Assembly (NCBI GenBank): GCA_003170415.1
Contig: PMZJ01000024.1
Coordinates: forward strand, 1 to 64,000
DNA from: Phycisphaerales bacterium
Lineage (GTDB): Bacteria; Planctomycetota; Phycisphaerae; Sedimentisphaerales; Anaerobacaceae
DNA: 64,000 nt
Direction of reading: 5' to 3'
Numbering within the stretch: position 1 is the first letter of the stretch; each line of letters begins with the position of its first letter. The translations under genes were made by a program, and so were the position numbers. Below are positions 1 to 7,435 of the stretch, piece by piece. The notes under the pieces are model-generated. The model did not search any database, was not told the DNA's origin, and worked only from the letters and a program-made list of their open reading frames with translations.

Positions 1-32
1 ACCTTCATATTATCTAATTATTTAAAGGAAGA

Positions 33-82
33 AAAAACCGTGTTAACCCCGTTAGATGGCGGCTTCGCCTATCTCACGGGGT
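33..82 (-). terminator. Rho-independent terminator of the GH9 gene
   Basis: On the minus strand, 17 bases after the GH9 stop codon, an imperfect hairpin spans 82-46. Its outer arms are ACCCCGT/ACGGGGT, with further pairing inside. It is followed by a run of six T on that strand (33-38). Hairpin plus T-run is the classic intrinsic terminator layout. Confidence 0.7.
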
Positions 83-98
83 GAATCCGTGTCTGAAA

Positions 99-1886
99 TC
101 AATTTCCGCTTGTAAACCCCGCCAGCGCATAAACAAGCGCCCCCTGCCAGTTGATGCAAATTTCATTGGTTCTGGCGTCTTTTTCCATATCCTGCCAGCC
201 CGTGGCGGAATGTCCGCCTCCGACAATATAGCCGGGCCACGGGTCGCGGACTTTGTCGCCGCCCGAACGTCTGTCGTGCGGATTCATCGGCGGCTTGTAG
301 CCCAGGCCCGTAACAAACGACCTGCAATAGTAATTACGCCCGAATAAATGATTGATTGAATCAAGGGCCGTATCGATATATTCCGGGTTCGGCGAAACCC
401 TGTTGGCTAATTGCAGGGTAAGGCACTCTCTTGCGACCGTGCCGTTGCTGCCCCAGCGGTATTGTTCGCCGAGGCATCTGCCGTAAATATCCTTATTGCG
501 TTCGTTGACAATCGAGTCGGCTGTTCTTATCAGGTCGCGCCTTATGTCTGCGACAAGGGTGTCTCTTCTGCCTTCCCTTTCGCTGAAAAGATAGGTAAAC
601 ATCGCCAGGTTTTTGACGTTGCCCCAGTCCCAGTAAAACTCGATTTTATCCTCGAAGCCAAAACACGCCCGTTCAAAGGCACGCAGGTAATTCGGCTCGC
701 CGGTCGTCTCCCAAAGCTCGACCGCCGCCCACATCCGGTCATCCTGGTCGGTTGTCGGGTAAACGCCCGTCCTGAACGCCGACTGGTCCGGCTGTTTGTC
801 TTCACGGTTTTTATCGAGAAATTCATAGCTTTTCTTCGCCGCCTCAAGACAGGTTTGTGCGTATTTTTCATCGTATGGCTTGAAATACCGGGCCGCCATC
901 GCCATCATCGCCGTAAAGTCCGCAGTCGCCGGCGAACCCCACCCCACAAAGTATCTCTTCTCTGTTTCTTTTTCCGGCAGAATGAATCCCCCGAACCGCA
1001 GCGTGCTGATTTTATGTGAGACCCTTCCAGAACCATCCGGATACTGCATTTTCAAAAGCCAGTCGGTTTCCCATTTCAGTTCCTTGAGGTAATCCGGGTA
1101 ACCCGGCGCGGTATCCGGTATATCGAGTTTAATGTTCTTGAGCTTATCGCCGAACTGTTCCCACGCCAGGAACATCGCCCCCATCGTAACCCCCGCGTTG
1201 ACTACATATTTATTATAATCTCCAGCGTCGTGCCAGCCGCCGGTGGCGTCGCGGCGGGAGTTTGGGCCGTGAGCGTTGGGGTCGCGAGAGGTTGAGTCGA
1301 GGGAGCCGGGGAGGAGAGAGTTGAGATACTGGGAGTCGAGGGAGCCGGGGGGGAGAGAGTTGAGATACTGGGAGTCGAGGTCTGAGATGTAATCCTGCCA
1401 GGCGTCATCGGTATGGCAGGCGGCGTGGTAAAACCGATGGCCGTTAAATATGGCGTTGACCTCGGTCCCGCAACGCGCGAGGTAAAACGCCCGCATACTG
1501 GTATAAAAAGCGAAATCGTAAACCTTATCGCCTATCTCAAAATCGATTGACCGCCCCACGTCCGGCACTTCCAGGTAATATTTCCCCGGCTTATTGACCT
1601 TCGAGAAATCGGCAATCCAGGCGGTTTGGTTGACGTCCGCCTGGCTGAATGGGCCAATAACCTTGCCGGAATAAACGGCCTTACCATTCGAGGCCTCTTT
1701 TACGGTAAAATTCGAGCACTTGCTTATAATTGTCGCCTTTTTCTGTGCCGCAGGCAAATAACCCAGGGAATTCAGCCGGATATCGGTATTTGGCTGGATG
1801 GGCTCTTTTGACATCTCAGTCCCCGCACAACCGCCGATTATGACGACCAGCGAAACAACCGCCGCTACAATGAAACGACGCTTCAT
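99..1886 (-). CDS. Glycoside hydrolase family 9 endoglucanase, lipoprotein
   Basis: Predicted cellulase-type endo-beta-1,4-glucanase anchored outside the cytoplasmic membrane. The product starts MKRRF, with a hydrophobic stretch and a lipobox ending in GGC at about residue 20, so it is a predicted lipoprotein. An N-terminal Ig-like CelD_N domain follows (IRLNSLGYLP). The (alpha/alpha)6 GH9 barrel comes next, with the catalytic DAGD motif (GGWHDAGDYNKYV) at about residue 215 and a C-terminal general-acid region (NEICINWQGALVYALAG). The length is normal for CelD_N plus GH9. The start at 1886 is preferred over an in-frame TTG at 1901 because GAAAGG lies just upstream. A 13-residue tandem repeat sits directly before the DAGD motif, in a spot where GH9 enzymes normally have a plain loop. 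The gene is divergent from the GH27 gene. Confidence 0.93.
   Translation of the reverse strand: MKRRFIVAAVVSLVVIIGGCAGTEMSKEPIQPNTDIRLNSLGYLPAAQKKATIISKCSNFTVKEASNGKAVYSGKVIGPFSQADVNQTAWIADFSKVNKPGKYYLEVPDVGRSIDFEIGDKVYDFAFYTSMRAFYLARCGTEVNAIFNGHRFYHAACHTDDAWQDYISDLDSQYLNSLPPGSLDSQYLNSLLPGSLDSTSRDPNAHGPNSRRDATGGWHDAGDYNKYVVNAGVTMGAMFLAWEQFGDKLKNIKLDIPDTAPGYPDYLKELKWETDWLLKMQYPDGSGRVSHKISTLRFGGFILPEKETEKRYFVGWGSPATADFTAMMAMAARYFKPYDEKYAQTCLEAAKKSYEFLDKNREDKQPDQSAFRTGVYPTTDQDDRMWAAVELWETTGEPNYLRAFERACFGFEDKIEFYWDWGNVKNLAMFTYLFSEREGRRDTLVADIRRDLIRTADSIVNERNKDIYGRCLGEQYRWGSNGTVARECLTLQLANRVSPNPEYIDTALDSINHLFGRNYYCRSFVTGLGYKPPMNPHDRRSGGDKVRDPWPGYIVGGGHSATGWQDMEKDARTNEICINWQGALVYALAGFTSGN
1294..1380. 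repeat. 39-bp tandem repeat inside the GH9 gene
   Basis: Two full copies (1294-1332 and 1333-1371) and nine bases of a third form a 39-bp in-frame tandem repeat. It encodes the 13-residue unit SLDSQYLNSL(L/P)PG. The copies are nearly identical, so the duplication is recent. The unit lies just N-terminal to the catalytic DAGD motif. Confidence 0.95.
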
Positions 1887-1938
1887 ATTTACACCTTTCA
1901 AACACAGCCACAGAAAACAAATAATTTTATTTTAGCCA

Positions 1939-1975
1939 CCCCCGCCGTTTTGCGAAACAAAACGAGACGCGGGGG
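1939..1975. repeat. GC-rich hairpin between divergent GH9 and GH27 genes
   Basis: A strong inverted repeat: CCCCCGC plus CGTTTTG on the left pairs with CAAAACG and GCGGGGG on the right, with a 5-nt loop and a 4-nt bulge. It lies between divergent genes, so it is unlikely to be a terminator for either. It is probably a dispersed palindromic repeat; the adjacent 1976-2014 carries a second repeat type. Confidence 0.7.
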
Positions 1976-2014
1976 CAGGCCCTTCGACGCGCTGCGATTG
2001 CTCAAGGCAGGCAG
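1976..2014. repeat. Dispersed CCTTCGAC...CTCA..GCAGG repeat
   Basis: A sequence of the form CAGGCCCTTCGAC-N-GCTCAAGGCAGGC. A related copy occurs at 55319-55342 (CCTTCGAC then GCTCAGGACAGG). A coding relative lies inside the first TMTC-like gene at 16778-16817. It appears to be an intergenic repeat family of this genome. Confidence 0.5.
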
Positions 2015-2104
2015 ATTACTCTTTATTGCAGGAGATGGCAAGTCGTTAATCGTGTCGGCAATAATTCTTACAATGGACGATTGAAAACTTATTGACTATA
2101 CTGG

Positions 2105-2123
2105 CGTTCTTGAAAACAGAACG
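2105..2123. promoter_or_regulatory. Inverted repeat upstream of GH27
   Basis: CGTTCT and AGAACG form a 6-bp inverted repeat separated by 7 nt, 28 bases upstream of the alpha-galactosidase start. Its place in the 5' untranslated region or promoter fits an operator. No matching regulator is identified in the window. Confidence 0.3.
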
Positions 2124-2151
2124 TCGTGAGTAATATAAGGAGCCGGACAAA

Positions 2152-3339
2152 ATGAAACGGATTGCATTGCTGCTTGTTTTGTGTTTGACAGTATGCGCGT
2201 CGGCGGAGAAATTCAAGGGGCTGGCGCCGACGCCGCCAATGGGATGGAACAGCTGGAATACGTTCGCAATGAAAATCGATGAAAACCTTGTCAAGGAAAC
2301 GGCCGAGGCGCTGATAGCAAGCGGGATGCGCGACGCGGGGTATAATTACATCGTAATTGACGACGGGTGGGAGGCAATGGAAAGGGACAAACAGGGCAAT
2401 CTCGTGCCCGACCCCAATAAATTCCCAGGCGGAATGAAGGCGCTGGGCGATTATCTTCACTCAAAGGGATTCAAATTCGGGATACACAACTGCGCGGGGA
2501 CAAAGACCTGCTCCGGCTTTCCGGGCGGACGGGGACACGAATTCCAGGACGCGATAACCTATGCCTCGTGGGGCGTTGATTATCTCAAATATGACTGGTG
2601 CTATCACGGCACGGCAAACGCGGAGGAGACATATCGGACAATGGGAAATGCCCTGTACGCGACGGGCAGGCCGATTGTCTTTAGCTTATGCGAATGGGGA
2701 AGTAACAAGCCGTGGGAATGGGCACAGGATATCGGGCATCTTTGGCGGACGACGGGCGATATTACCAATTGCTACGACTGCCAAGAGACGTATTCACTGG
2801 GCTGGAAATACATCCTGAAGAGCCAGATTGGGCTGGAAAAATACGCGGGGCCGGACCACTGGAACGACCCGGACATGCTCGAAGTGGGCAATAAGGGGCT
2901 GACGCTGGCCGAATCGAGGGCGCATTTTTCGCTGTGGTGCATTATAGCCGCGCCTTTGATGGCGGGTAACGACGTGAGACATATGTCAAATGACGTTCGC
3001 GATATCCTCACCAACAAAGAAGTGATTGCAGTTGACCAGGACCCGTTAGGCAAACAGGGCTACCAGTATATGGACCACCCGGGCAAACAAATCTGGGTAA
3101 AAGAACTGTCGAACGGCTGCTGGGCGGTGTGCTTTTTCAATAACAGCGATGAGGCGGTGAAGCTGAGAATTAACTGGGCGAATTTTCCGTTTCTTGCCGG
3201 CAATTATGAAATACGGGACCTGTGGGAAAAGAAAAATGTCGGCACAACCGCCAAAAACTTTGAAGGCAAGGTTGACCCGCTCGATGTGATTCTCGTTAAG
3301 CTTACGCCTGTGAAAAAGGCAGAAGACAGTAAAAAGTAA
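2152..3339 (+). CDS. Secreted GH27 alpha-galactosidase
   Basis: Predicted alpha-galactosidase or melibiase that releases terminal alpha-galactose from galacto-oligosaccharides or galactomannan. A Sec signal peptide (MKRIALLLVLCLTVCASA) is followed at once by the GH27 (beta/alpha)8 barrel. Visible motifs are PPMGWNSWNTF near the N-terminus, YIVIDDGWE, the nucleophile motif YLKYDWC at about residue 150, WRTTGDI, and the acid/base region NDPDMLEVG. A C-terminal beta-sandwich completes 395 residues, the usual size for secreted GH27. The ribosome binding site TAAGGAG lies 8 bases upstream of the ATG. A second, larger GH27 is at 48523. The partner pathway gene, a galactokinase, is next to that copy, not this one. 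Confidence 0.95.
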   Translation: MKRIALLLVLCLTVCASAEKFKGLAPTPPMGWNSWNTFAMKIDENLVKETAEALIASGMRDAGYNYIVIDDGWEAMERDKQGNLVPDPNKFPGGMKALGDYLHSKGFKFGIHNCAGTKTCSGFPGGRGHEFQDAITYASWGVDYLKYDWCYHGTANAEETYRTMGNALYATGRPIVFSLCEWGSNKPWEWAQDIGHLWRTTGDITNCYDCQETYSLGWKYILKSQIGLEKYAGPDHWNDPDMLEVGNKGLTLAESRAHFSLWCIIAAPLMAGNDVRHMSNDVRDILTNKEVIAVDQDPLGKQGYQYMDHPGKQIWVKELSNGCWAVCFFNNSDEAVKLRINWANFPFLAGNYEIRDLWEKKNVGTTAKNFEGKVDPLDVILVKLTPVKKAEDSKK

Positions 3340-3428
3340 TCCCTGCTTACGACGACATCAAATCTGAAATTTGGGCTGTTAATTAAATCGGCTGAACAAT
3401 AGAATAACCCCGGCATTCGCCTGAGTAA

Positions 3429-3448
3429 CCCCTCAATAAATTGAGGGG
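3429..3448. terminator. Hairpin downstream of GH27
   Basis: CCCCTCAAT and ATTGAGGGG form a perfect 9-bp stem with a 2-nt gap, 90 bases after the GH27 stop. No strong T-run follows, so termination is possible but not certain. It could equally be a repeat. Confidence 0.4.
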
Positions 3449-3460
3449 CTAAATTTCTGG

Positions 3461-3480
3461 ATTCCCGCTTTAGCGGGAAT
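3461..3480. repeat. ATTCCCGCT/AGCGGGAAT dispersed palindrome
   Basis: A perfect 9-bp inverted repeat with a TT loop, flanked by CTGG on the left and GACAG on the right. This palindrome is a common intergenic repeat in many bacterial genomes. It lies between GH27 and the thioredoxin-like gene. Confidence 0.6.
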
Positions 3481-3538
3481 GACAGTTACGAAATGAATTG
3501 TGAAAAATCGAGAAAACTTATTTATAGCAGGAGGTAAT

Positions 3539-4120
3539 ATGGCATTTACACTATCAATTGGTTCAGCGGCTCCGAACTTTTCGCTTCGGGCCACCGACGG
3601 CAAGACGTATTCACTCAAGGATTTCGCGGACGCCAAAATCTTAGTCGTCTTTTTCACCTGTAACCACTGCCCTTACGTACTCGGCTCGGACGAAGTAACA
3701 AGACAGACCGCGAAAAAGTTCGAACCTAAGGGCGTGAAGTTTGTCGGCATAAACTCGAACAGCCCAAATACATACGAAGAAGATTCATTTGAAAATATGG
3801 TCAAACGGATAAAAGAGCACAAATTTCCCTGGACGTATCTTTACGACGATACCCAGGATATCGCACGGGCTTATGGCGCGCTGCGCACGCCGCATTTTTT
3901 TGTATTCAATGAAAAAAGAAAGCTCGTTTATACCGGCCGAGGCGTTGATAATCCCCGTGAAATCAGCAGGATGACTGTGAATGACCTCGATAATGCTCTT
4001 ACGGAAATTACCGCGGGCAAAAAAGTAACTACTGCGATGACCAACCCGATTGGCTGTAATGTAAAGTGGGATGGCAAAGACCAACACTGGATGCCCCCCG
4101 ACGCCTGCGACTTGGTTTAA
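3539..4120 (+). CDS. Thioredoxin-family (AhpC/PRX-like) redoxin
   Basis: A 193-residue single-domain thioredoxin-fold protein of the PRX-like type. The opening [15 protein letters not shown] is the usual redoxin strand-turn. The active site is TCNHCPY at about residue 40, a CxxC motif as in the group annotated 'thioredoxin family protein'. No signal peptide is seen, so a cytoplasmic thiol-disulfide or peroxide role is likely. The start at 3539 is chosen because a strong GGAGG lies 5 bases upstream; the longer in-frame extension has no such site. It stands alone, followed by a hairpin terminator at 4153-4192. Confidence 0.85.
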   Translation: MAFTLSIGSAAPNFSLRATDGKTYSLKDFADAKILVVFFTCNHCPYVLGSDEVTRQTAKKFEPKGVKFVGINSNSPNTYEEDSFENMVKRIKEHKFPWTYLYDDTQDIARAYGALRTPHFFVFNEKRKLVYTGRGVDNPREISRMTVNDLDNALTEITAGKKVTTAMTNPIGCNVKWDGKDQHWMPPDACDLV

Positions 4121-4152
4121 ACCACCGGAGGCGGCTTCCTTATAATGTTTAG

Positions 4153-4192
4153 CCCGGCAGCCCTGTCCCACGTAGGGGGATTTATTGCCGGG
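4153..4192 (+). terminator. Terminator-like hairpin after the redoxin gene
   Basis: CCCGGCA and TGCCGGG form the outer stem, with a second short stem (TCCC/GGGGA) inside. The hairpin is followed by TTATATAT. It lies 32 bases past the stop codon and probably terminates the redoxin transcript. Confidence 0.55.
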
Positions 4193-4249
4193 TTATATAT
4201 TATGGTTAGCAGAGGTCTTCTACCCATGGCACACGTTGCTCAGAAAACT

Positions 4250-4339
4250 CGTCGTTAGTTTCCCGGAGTCGTCCCGGAATTCTCCGGAACGACACAGCGA
4301 AGCGGAAGCGGAACAGTCGGTTGCAACCGCTTGTTAGAC
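4250..4339 (-). other. Partial attC-like site after cassette ORF 4347-4829
   Basis: Reading the minus strand, GTCTAAC (4339-4333), a match to the integron R'' consensus RYYYAAC, begins 7 nt after the stop codon of the upstream ORF. It is followed by AAG and the perfect palindrome CGGTTGCAACCG, then a long imperfect hairpin (GTCGTTCCGG with CCGGGACGAC). No clear matching R' core (GTTRRRY) was found at the far end. The site may therefore be truncated or the array edge. Confidence 0.45.
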
Positions 4340-4346
4340 GGCGGTT

Positions 4347-4829
4347 TCATCTCGGGAGTGTATCGCGCCACTGCGTCAGAAATGGGATGAGATTCGCAAA
4401 CCGCGCTGGATATGGCGTGAGCATCTCGTGCAGCGTATTTGCTACTGGGTACGAACCGCTGGTGTCAACACCGAGACTTGAGATCACTTCAAGCGTTTGC
4501 TTCGCTTGAGGCGCAGGTGCATCGAGAGACCACTCAGGACTGTGCTTCCAATGATTGGCGGCAGCATTTGTTAGTTCGACCATAGATCGACCGGTCCTAT
4601 GCTTCGGGCCCAGCGATAGGGCTTCTCGCTTCTCTATCTTGCTCCGCCTCACTACTGCCGTGGCGTATGTTTGGCACGCAACGAACCCGAACCCGGAGAT
4701 GTACTCCGCCTCATCGTAGATTCCAAATGCATCTGGGTCCGGACTCGCGTTGGCCTCGTTGCCCAAGCGTTCGAGACTCGCATCGACCAAAGCAGCCGCG
4801 GCCCTGAGAAAATCCAAATCGAAGTCCAA
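4347..4829 (-). CDS. Cassette-type hypothetical protein
   Basis: A 160-residue soluble protein of unknown function. It has no signal peptide, membrane segment or recognised motif. It is alanine-rich and probably mostly helical (start DFDLDFLRAAAALVDASLERL). No ATG is available: an in-frame stop lies just upstream and the only choices are TTG at 4829 or a rarer codon a few bases earlier. GGAAG sits about 12 bases upstream, so the start is uncertain. The gene is bounded by attC-like sequence after its stop and by the GTTTATAT-containing element before its start, as for its neighbour at 5140. It is inferred to be an integron-type gene cassette. Confidence 0.6.
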   Translation of the reverse strand: MDFDLDFLRAAAALVDASLERLGNEANASPDPDAFGIYDEAEYISGFGFVACQTYATAVVRRSKIEKREALSLGPKHRTGRSMVELTNAAANHWKHSPEWSLDAPAPQAKQTLEVISSLGVDTSGSYPVANTLHEMLTPYPARFANLIPFLTQWRDTLPR

Positions 4830-5043
4830 GATTATGATTCACTTCCTTTCTTCTTGCCACCTAACTTCTGTTTATATGGTTTCCGTATAATACTCGACGG
4901 TCAGCTCTACCCAACAATGATTATATAATCTACATAAACCGGGTCAAAGCCCATCGACATTCCTGTCGTACTCGTCTCCTGCCTTGAAGTGGAGGTCGGA
5001 TAGATGAAGTCATTTCACTGTGCGGTCGTTACTCATTCTGACT
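4830..5043. other. Noncoding spacer with cassette boundary element
   Basis: No convincing gene. On the minus strand only a 17-codon frame exists, ending inside a GATTATATAATC palindrome (near 4921-4932). The part at 4859-4893 carries the element shared with 5764-5799 and 13523-13556: core YYAAC, then GTTTATATGG, CCG and a second AAC-like core. Its place just upstream of a minus-strand ORF fits a cassette junction. Confidence 0.45.
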
Positions 5044-5119
5044 TCCTAACGCCGCCGCTCATCCTCCAAGTGCCCCCGTCCACGGAGCACGAGGTAGCAG
5101 TGCAGCGGCTTGTTGGCAA
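5044..5119 (-). other. attC-like recombination site
   Basis: On the minus strand, TTGCCAAC (R''-like) lies about 21 nt after the stop codon of the 5140-5751 ORF. About 75 bp later comes GTTAGGA (R'-like). The inner boxes AAGCCGCTGC and GAGCGGCGGC are complementary, and the middle can fold further (GTGC with GCAC). Size, end motifs and position directly behind a short ORF all match integron attC sites. R'' is not a perfect consensus match. Confidence 0.55.
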
Positions 5120-5139
5120 GTCTCTACGTGCATCGCGAG

Positions 5140-5751
5140 TCACTTGGCCAACTTAACGATCCATAGCAAAGCTGCAACAAACGATATCACCATAGGCAAA
5201 ACCGACAGAAAAAAAGAGGTCATGGATATCGGACATCGCGAGAGACTGTTCTGGAGATAGTCGAGAGTGTTGTTGATACTAAGGAGAGATTCCATCCAGT
5301 TACTTTTGATGAACTCAGGCAGGTTAGAATGCGCATGTGCCTCACAGAAGGAACTGATCGCGACTTCAATCTGCTCCTTCTGTTTCCTGTCCTGGGTTGC
5401 GAGGAGCCGCCTCTGCCTTCCTTTCATACTATTCACTTCCTTCTTGAATGCCTCGACATCAAGGCCTAGTTCGGTAAGAAGAGAATCCTTTGTCTTGCCA
5501 AGGTAATACTTGGTGTCGTCGAAAACATCCGCCAAGACAGCAATGGCTTCCGGAGGAACACCCTTGCCCTGTTTTGTTATTCTCTCTGCACGGCCCGCAG
5601 CGAATTCAAGCCATCTAATGTGCGCTTGCAAGTCGCTGATATGGGTGCGCCAGCAGGTTGCTTTGCGCTGTCGGAGTTCATGGTGGAGAGAGAGGATGAT
5701 CCCGAGACAGAATACAACAATTGCGATAAACACAAACGAAACGTCTGTCAT
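5140..5751 (-). CDS. Cassette-type membrane protein with two TM segments
   Basis: A 203-residue protein of unknown function. One hydrophobic segment lies at the N-terminus (SFVFIAIVVFCLGIILSL) and another at the C-terminus (SFFLSVLPMVISFVAALLWI). They bracket a roughly 140-residue charged, helix-rich soluble part that includes a KxR-rich stretch (GRQRRLLATQDRKQKEQ). This hairpin-like layout is common in small defence or effector-like membrane proteins, but nothing specific can be assigned. The start is supported by AGGAGG 6 bases upstream. The gene is followed by an attC-like site (5044-5119) and preceded by the shared cassette element and a promoter-like copy (5867-5896). Confidence 0.7.
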   Translation of the reverse strand: MTDVSFVFIAIVVFCLGIILSLHHELRQRKATCWRTHISDLQAHIRWLEFAAGRAERITKQGKGVPPEAIAVLADVFDDTKYYLGKTKDSLLTELGLDVEAFKKEVNSMKGRQRRLLATQDRKQKEQIEVAISSFCEAHAHSNLPEFIKSNWMESLLSINNTLDYLQNSLSRCPISMTSFFLSVLPMVISFVAALLWIVKLAK

Positions 5752-5763
5752 GGTTTTCCTCCT

Positions 5764-5881
5764 GCCAACTACTGTTTATATGGTTTCCGCCCAACAATGC
5801 TTATACAGTTTTATACGCCTTTACCCACCTTCTTTGTGGCGGGCCGTATCCCGGCCTAAAATAAGCAATATATCGTTAAAC
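5764..5881 (-). other. Cassette junction element with attC-like fold
   Basis: On the minus strand GTTTAAC (5881-5875; RYYYAAC) and GTTGGGC (5795-5789; GTTRRRY) delimit 93 bp. Their inner boxes are complementary (ATTGCTTAT with ATAAGCA), as in an attC site. After the GTTGGGC core comes the shared leader GGAAACCATATAAACA and a second GTT core, then the ribosome binding site of the 5140-5751 gene. The R'' box overlaps a promoter-like repeat, so part of the match could be coincidence. Confidence 0.5.
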
Positions 5882-5896
5882 TGAAGAAAAAGACAA
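5867..5896 (-). promoter_or_regulatory. Promoter-like element, copy 1
   Basis: On the minus strand, TTGTCT (-35, 5896-5891) and TATATT (-10, 5872-5867) are 18 bp apart, with GTTTAACGA just before the -10. The same layout and spacer length recur at 55480-55509 and 57025-57054. It points at the cassette-type membrane protein gene. Confidence 0.5.
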
Positions 5897-6098
5897 GTTT
5901 TTTCACCAGTTACCCTTGAAAAACGACTCCTAACTCTCTCGCCTTTAGAGCACCCTCGCGCAACGATACCGCAATTCTTGTCCGCCGTAGCATTGGCGAA
6001 GGTGGATTGCCTTTTGCATTTTGATTTGAAGATGGAACTGCCCTCTGTCCACTAAATACTATCGACTTGCTATGAACGATGAACTACGAACTGTAAAT
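5882..6098. other. Noncoding spacer with dispersed palindrome
   Basis: No gene is seen between the cassette junction and the end of the GH57 gene. It holds a copy of a GTCCGCC/GGCGAAGGTGGA-type palindrome at 5980-6006, a common intergenic repeat. Nothing else is recognised. Confidence 0.5.
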
Positions 6099-7406
6099 TT
6101 AGTTCGCGGCGATCGCGTCCACCTGTGGCGAGTCCTGTCGAACCGCCGTGAGCGATTCGGCGTTTTGCGCAACCTGGCCAACCGGGGCCGCGGGAGGATG
6201 TTTGACGCACCTCAGGTGCAGGTTACCGAGGATATTCATAAAGTTAATGTAAGAATCGTATGGCGAATCGTAGGGATTGAAATACTTATGCACGTCCCCG
6301 TCCGCGAAATACTTTGTGCACATATAATAGAAATGGTCCGAGGTCTGGAGTTTACGCCAGTCGCTGATAAGCTTGGCGTCGCCGGAACCTTTTATCTTCT
6401 TTTCGAGACGATACAGCTCGTGAATGGCGTTGGACTGCATTGCGTTGCCAAGCCACGCCGAAAGGTCTCTTTCGGTGTCCGCCCAGCTTATCAGGTGAGG
6501 GACGTCAACGACGCCGACGGGCTGATACGCTTTTACGACTTCACTGGGCGTCTTGAAATTGTTGTCCGGGTGTCTGAGTATTTCCTCCGGCAGATGGTGC
6601 ATAAAATCGAAGATGCCTGTTTCTTTCCACTGATGCTCGCCGAATGTCTCGTAGTCCATAAACAGGTTGACGACAAAGCCGTTGCCGTTGACCCTGTTGA
6701 CCCAATGCGCGAATTTGTCGGCGGTCAAAGGCCACTGAGACCAGTCGCGATTGGAGAACCGAAACGCGATATCGTCGCTCAGGGAGTAATTTTTAAGCAG
6801 GAGCCGCAGGCGATTGCAACCTTTCGGCGTATAAACAAAATTCGGGCTTCGATAGCCGAGGATGTGGTCCGCGCCTTCGCTGATAATCGCGTCGAAGCAG
6901 CCCATCGACTCGATTAGCGACGCCAGGTCGTTATTGTAGATAAGCTCGGTATTTCGGAAAACACGGGGCGTCTGGCCGAAAAGCTCCTGAATCGTCTGAA
7001 CGTGCTTGTTGACCTGGGCCGCGAACTCATTGCGGGAATAGAGGAAACTCAAGCTGTGGTAATAGGTCTCCGCCAGGAATTCGACACAGCCGGTCCGCGC
7101 AAGGGCATCGAAAGTGCTGAGAACTTCGGGAGAGTACGCCTCAAGCTGTTCGAGCAGAACGCCCGTAACGCTGTAAGCAACCTTGAATCTGCCGTCGTAT
7201 TTGCGAATCAGGTCCAGGATAAGCCGGTTGGCCGGCAGGTAGCACTTGTTGGCGACCTTTCGGCAAATCTCGGCGTTCTTGCGGTCATCAAAATAATTGG
7301 TGTTGTTATCAAAGACGGTGTAATGCCTTAGACGTGTCGGCTGATGAACCTGAAAGTAAAAACAAACTGAAGCCATTCCTTGGTTCCCTATCGAATAATT
7401 TGTCAT
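6099..7406 (-). CDS. Glycoside hydrolase family 57 alpha-amylase-like enzyme
   Basis: A 435-residue GH57 retaining enzyme predicted to act on alpha-1,4-glucans (intracellular starch or glycogen, or a maltodextrin). Visible family regions are the N-terminal HQP motif (FYFQVHQP), the nucleophile region FRNTELIYNN at about residue 150, and the acid region FMDYETFGEH at about residue 215. No signal peptide is seen, so it is cytoplasmic. Two starts are possible: ATG 7406, with AAGGGGG almost touching it, and ATG 7376 (MASVCFYFQ), which is better spaced from GGGA and matches the family N-terminus. It lies 29 bp downstream of the glycosyltransferase gene at 7436 and is probably co-transcribed with it. 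Confidence 0.9.
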   Translation of the reverse strand: MTNYSIGNQGMASVCFYFQVHQPTRLRHYTVFDNNTNYFDDRKNAEICRKVANKCYLPANRLILDLIRKYDGRFKVAYSVTGVLLEQLEAYSPEVLSTFDALARTGCVEFLAETYYHSLSFLYSRNEFAAQVNKHVQTIQELFGQTPRVFRNTELIYNNDLASLIESMGCFDAIISEGADHILGYRSPNFVYTPKGCNRLRLLLKNYSLSDDIAFRFSNRDWSQWPLTADKFAHWVNRVNGNGFVVNLFMDYETFGEHQWKETGIFDFMHHLPEEILRHPDNNFKTPSEVVKAYQPVGVVDVPHLISWADTERDLSAWLGNAMQSNAIHELYRLEKKIKGSGDAKLISDWRKLQTSDHFYYMCTKYFADGDVHKYFNPYDSPYDSYINFMNILGNLHLRCVKHPPAAPVGQVAQNAESLTAVRQDSPQVDAIAAN

Positions 7407-7435
7407 TCCCCCTTAGGGAGAATCCGGTTCCTTAT

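Noticed and set aside
411-1019. Long open frame on the plus strand opposite the GH9 gene
   Set aside because: It lies wholly opposite a well-supported GH9 coding region and has no recognisable domain or ribosome site; it is an antisense shadow frame.
3461-3480. Regulatory site for the redoxin gene
   Set aside because: The palindrome is a very common dispersed bacterial repeat and lies away from a recognisable promoter.
6072-6917. 281-codon plus-strand frame opposite GH57
   Set aside because: The minus strand carries clear GH57 catalytic motifs over the same bases; the plus-strand product is arginine/valine-rich without family features.
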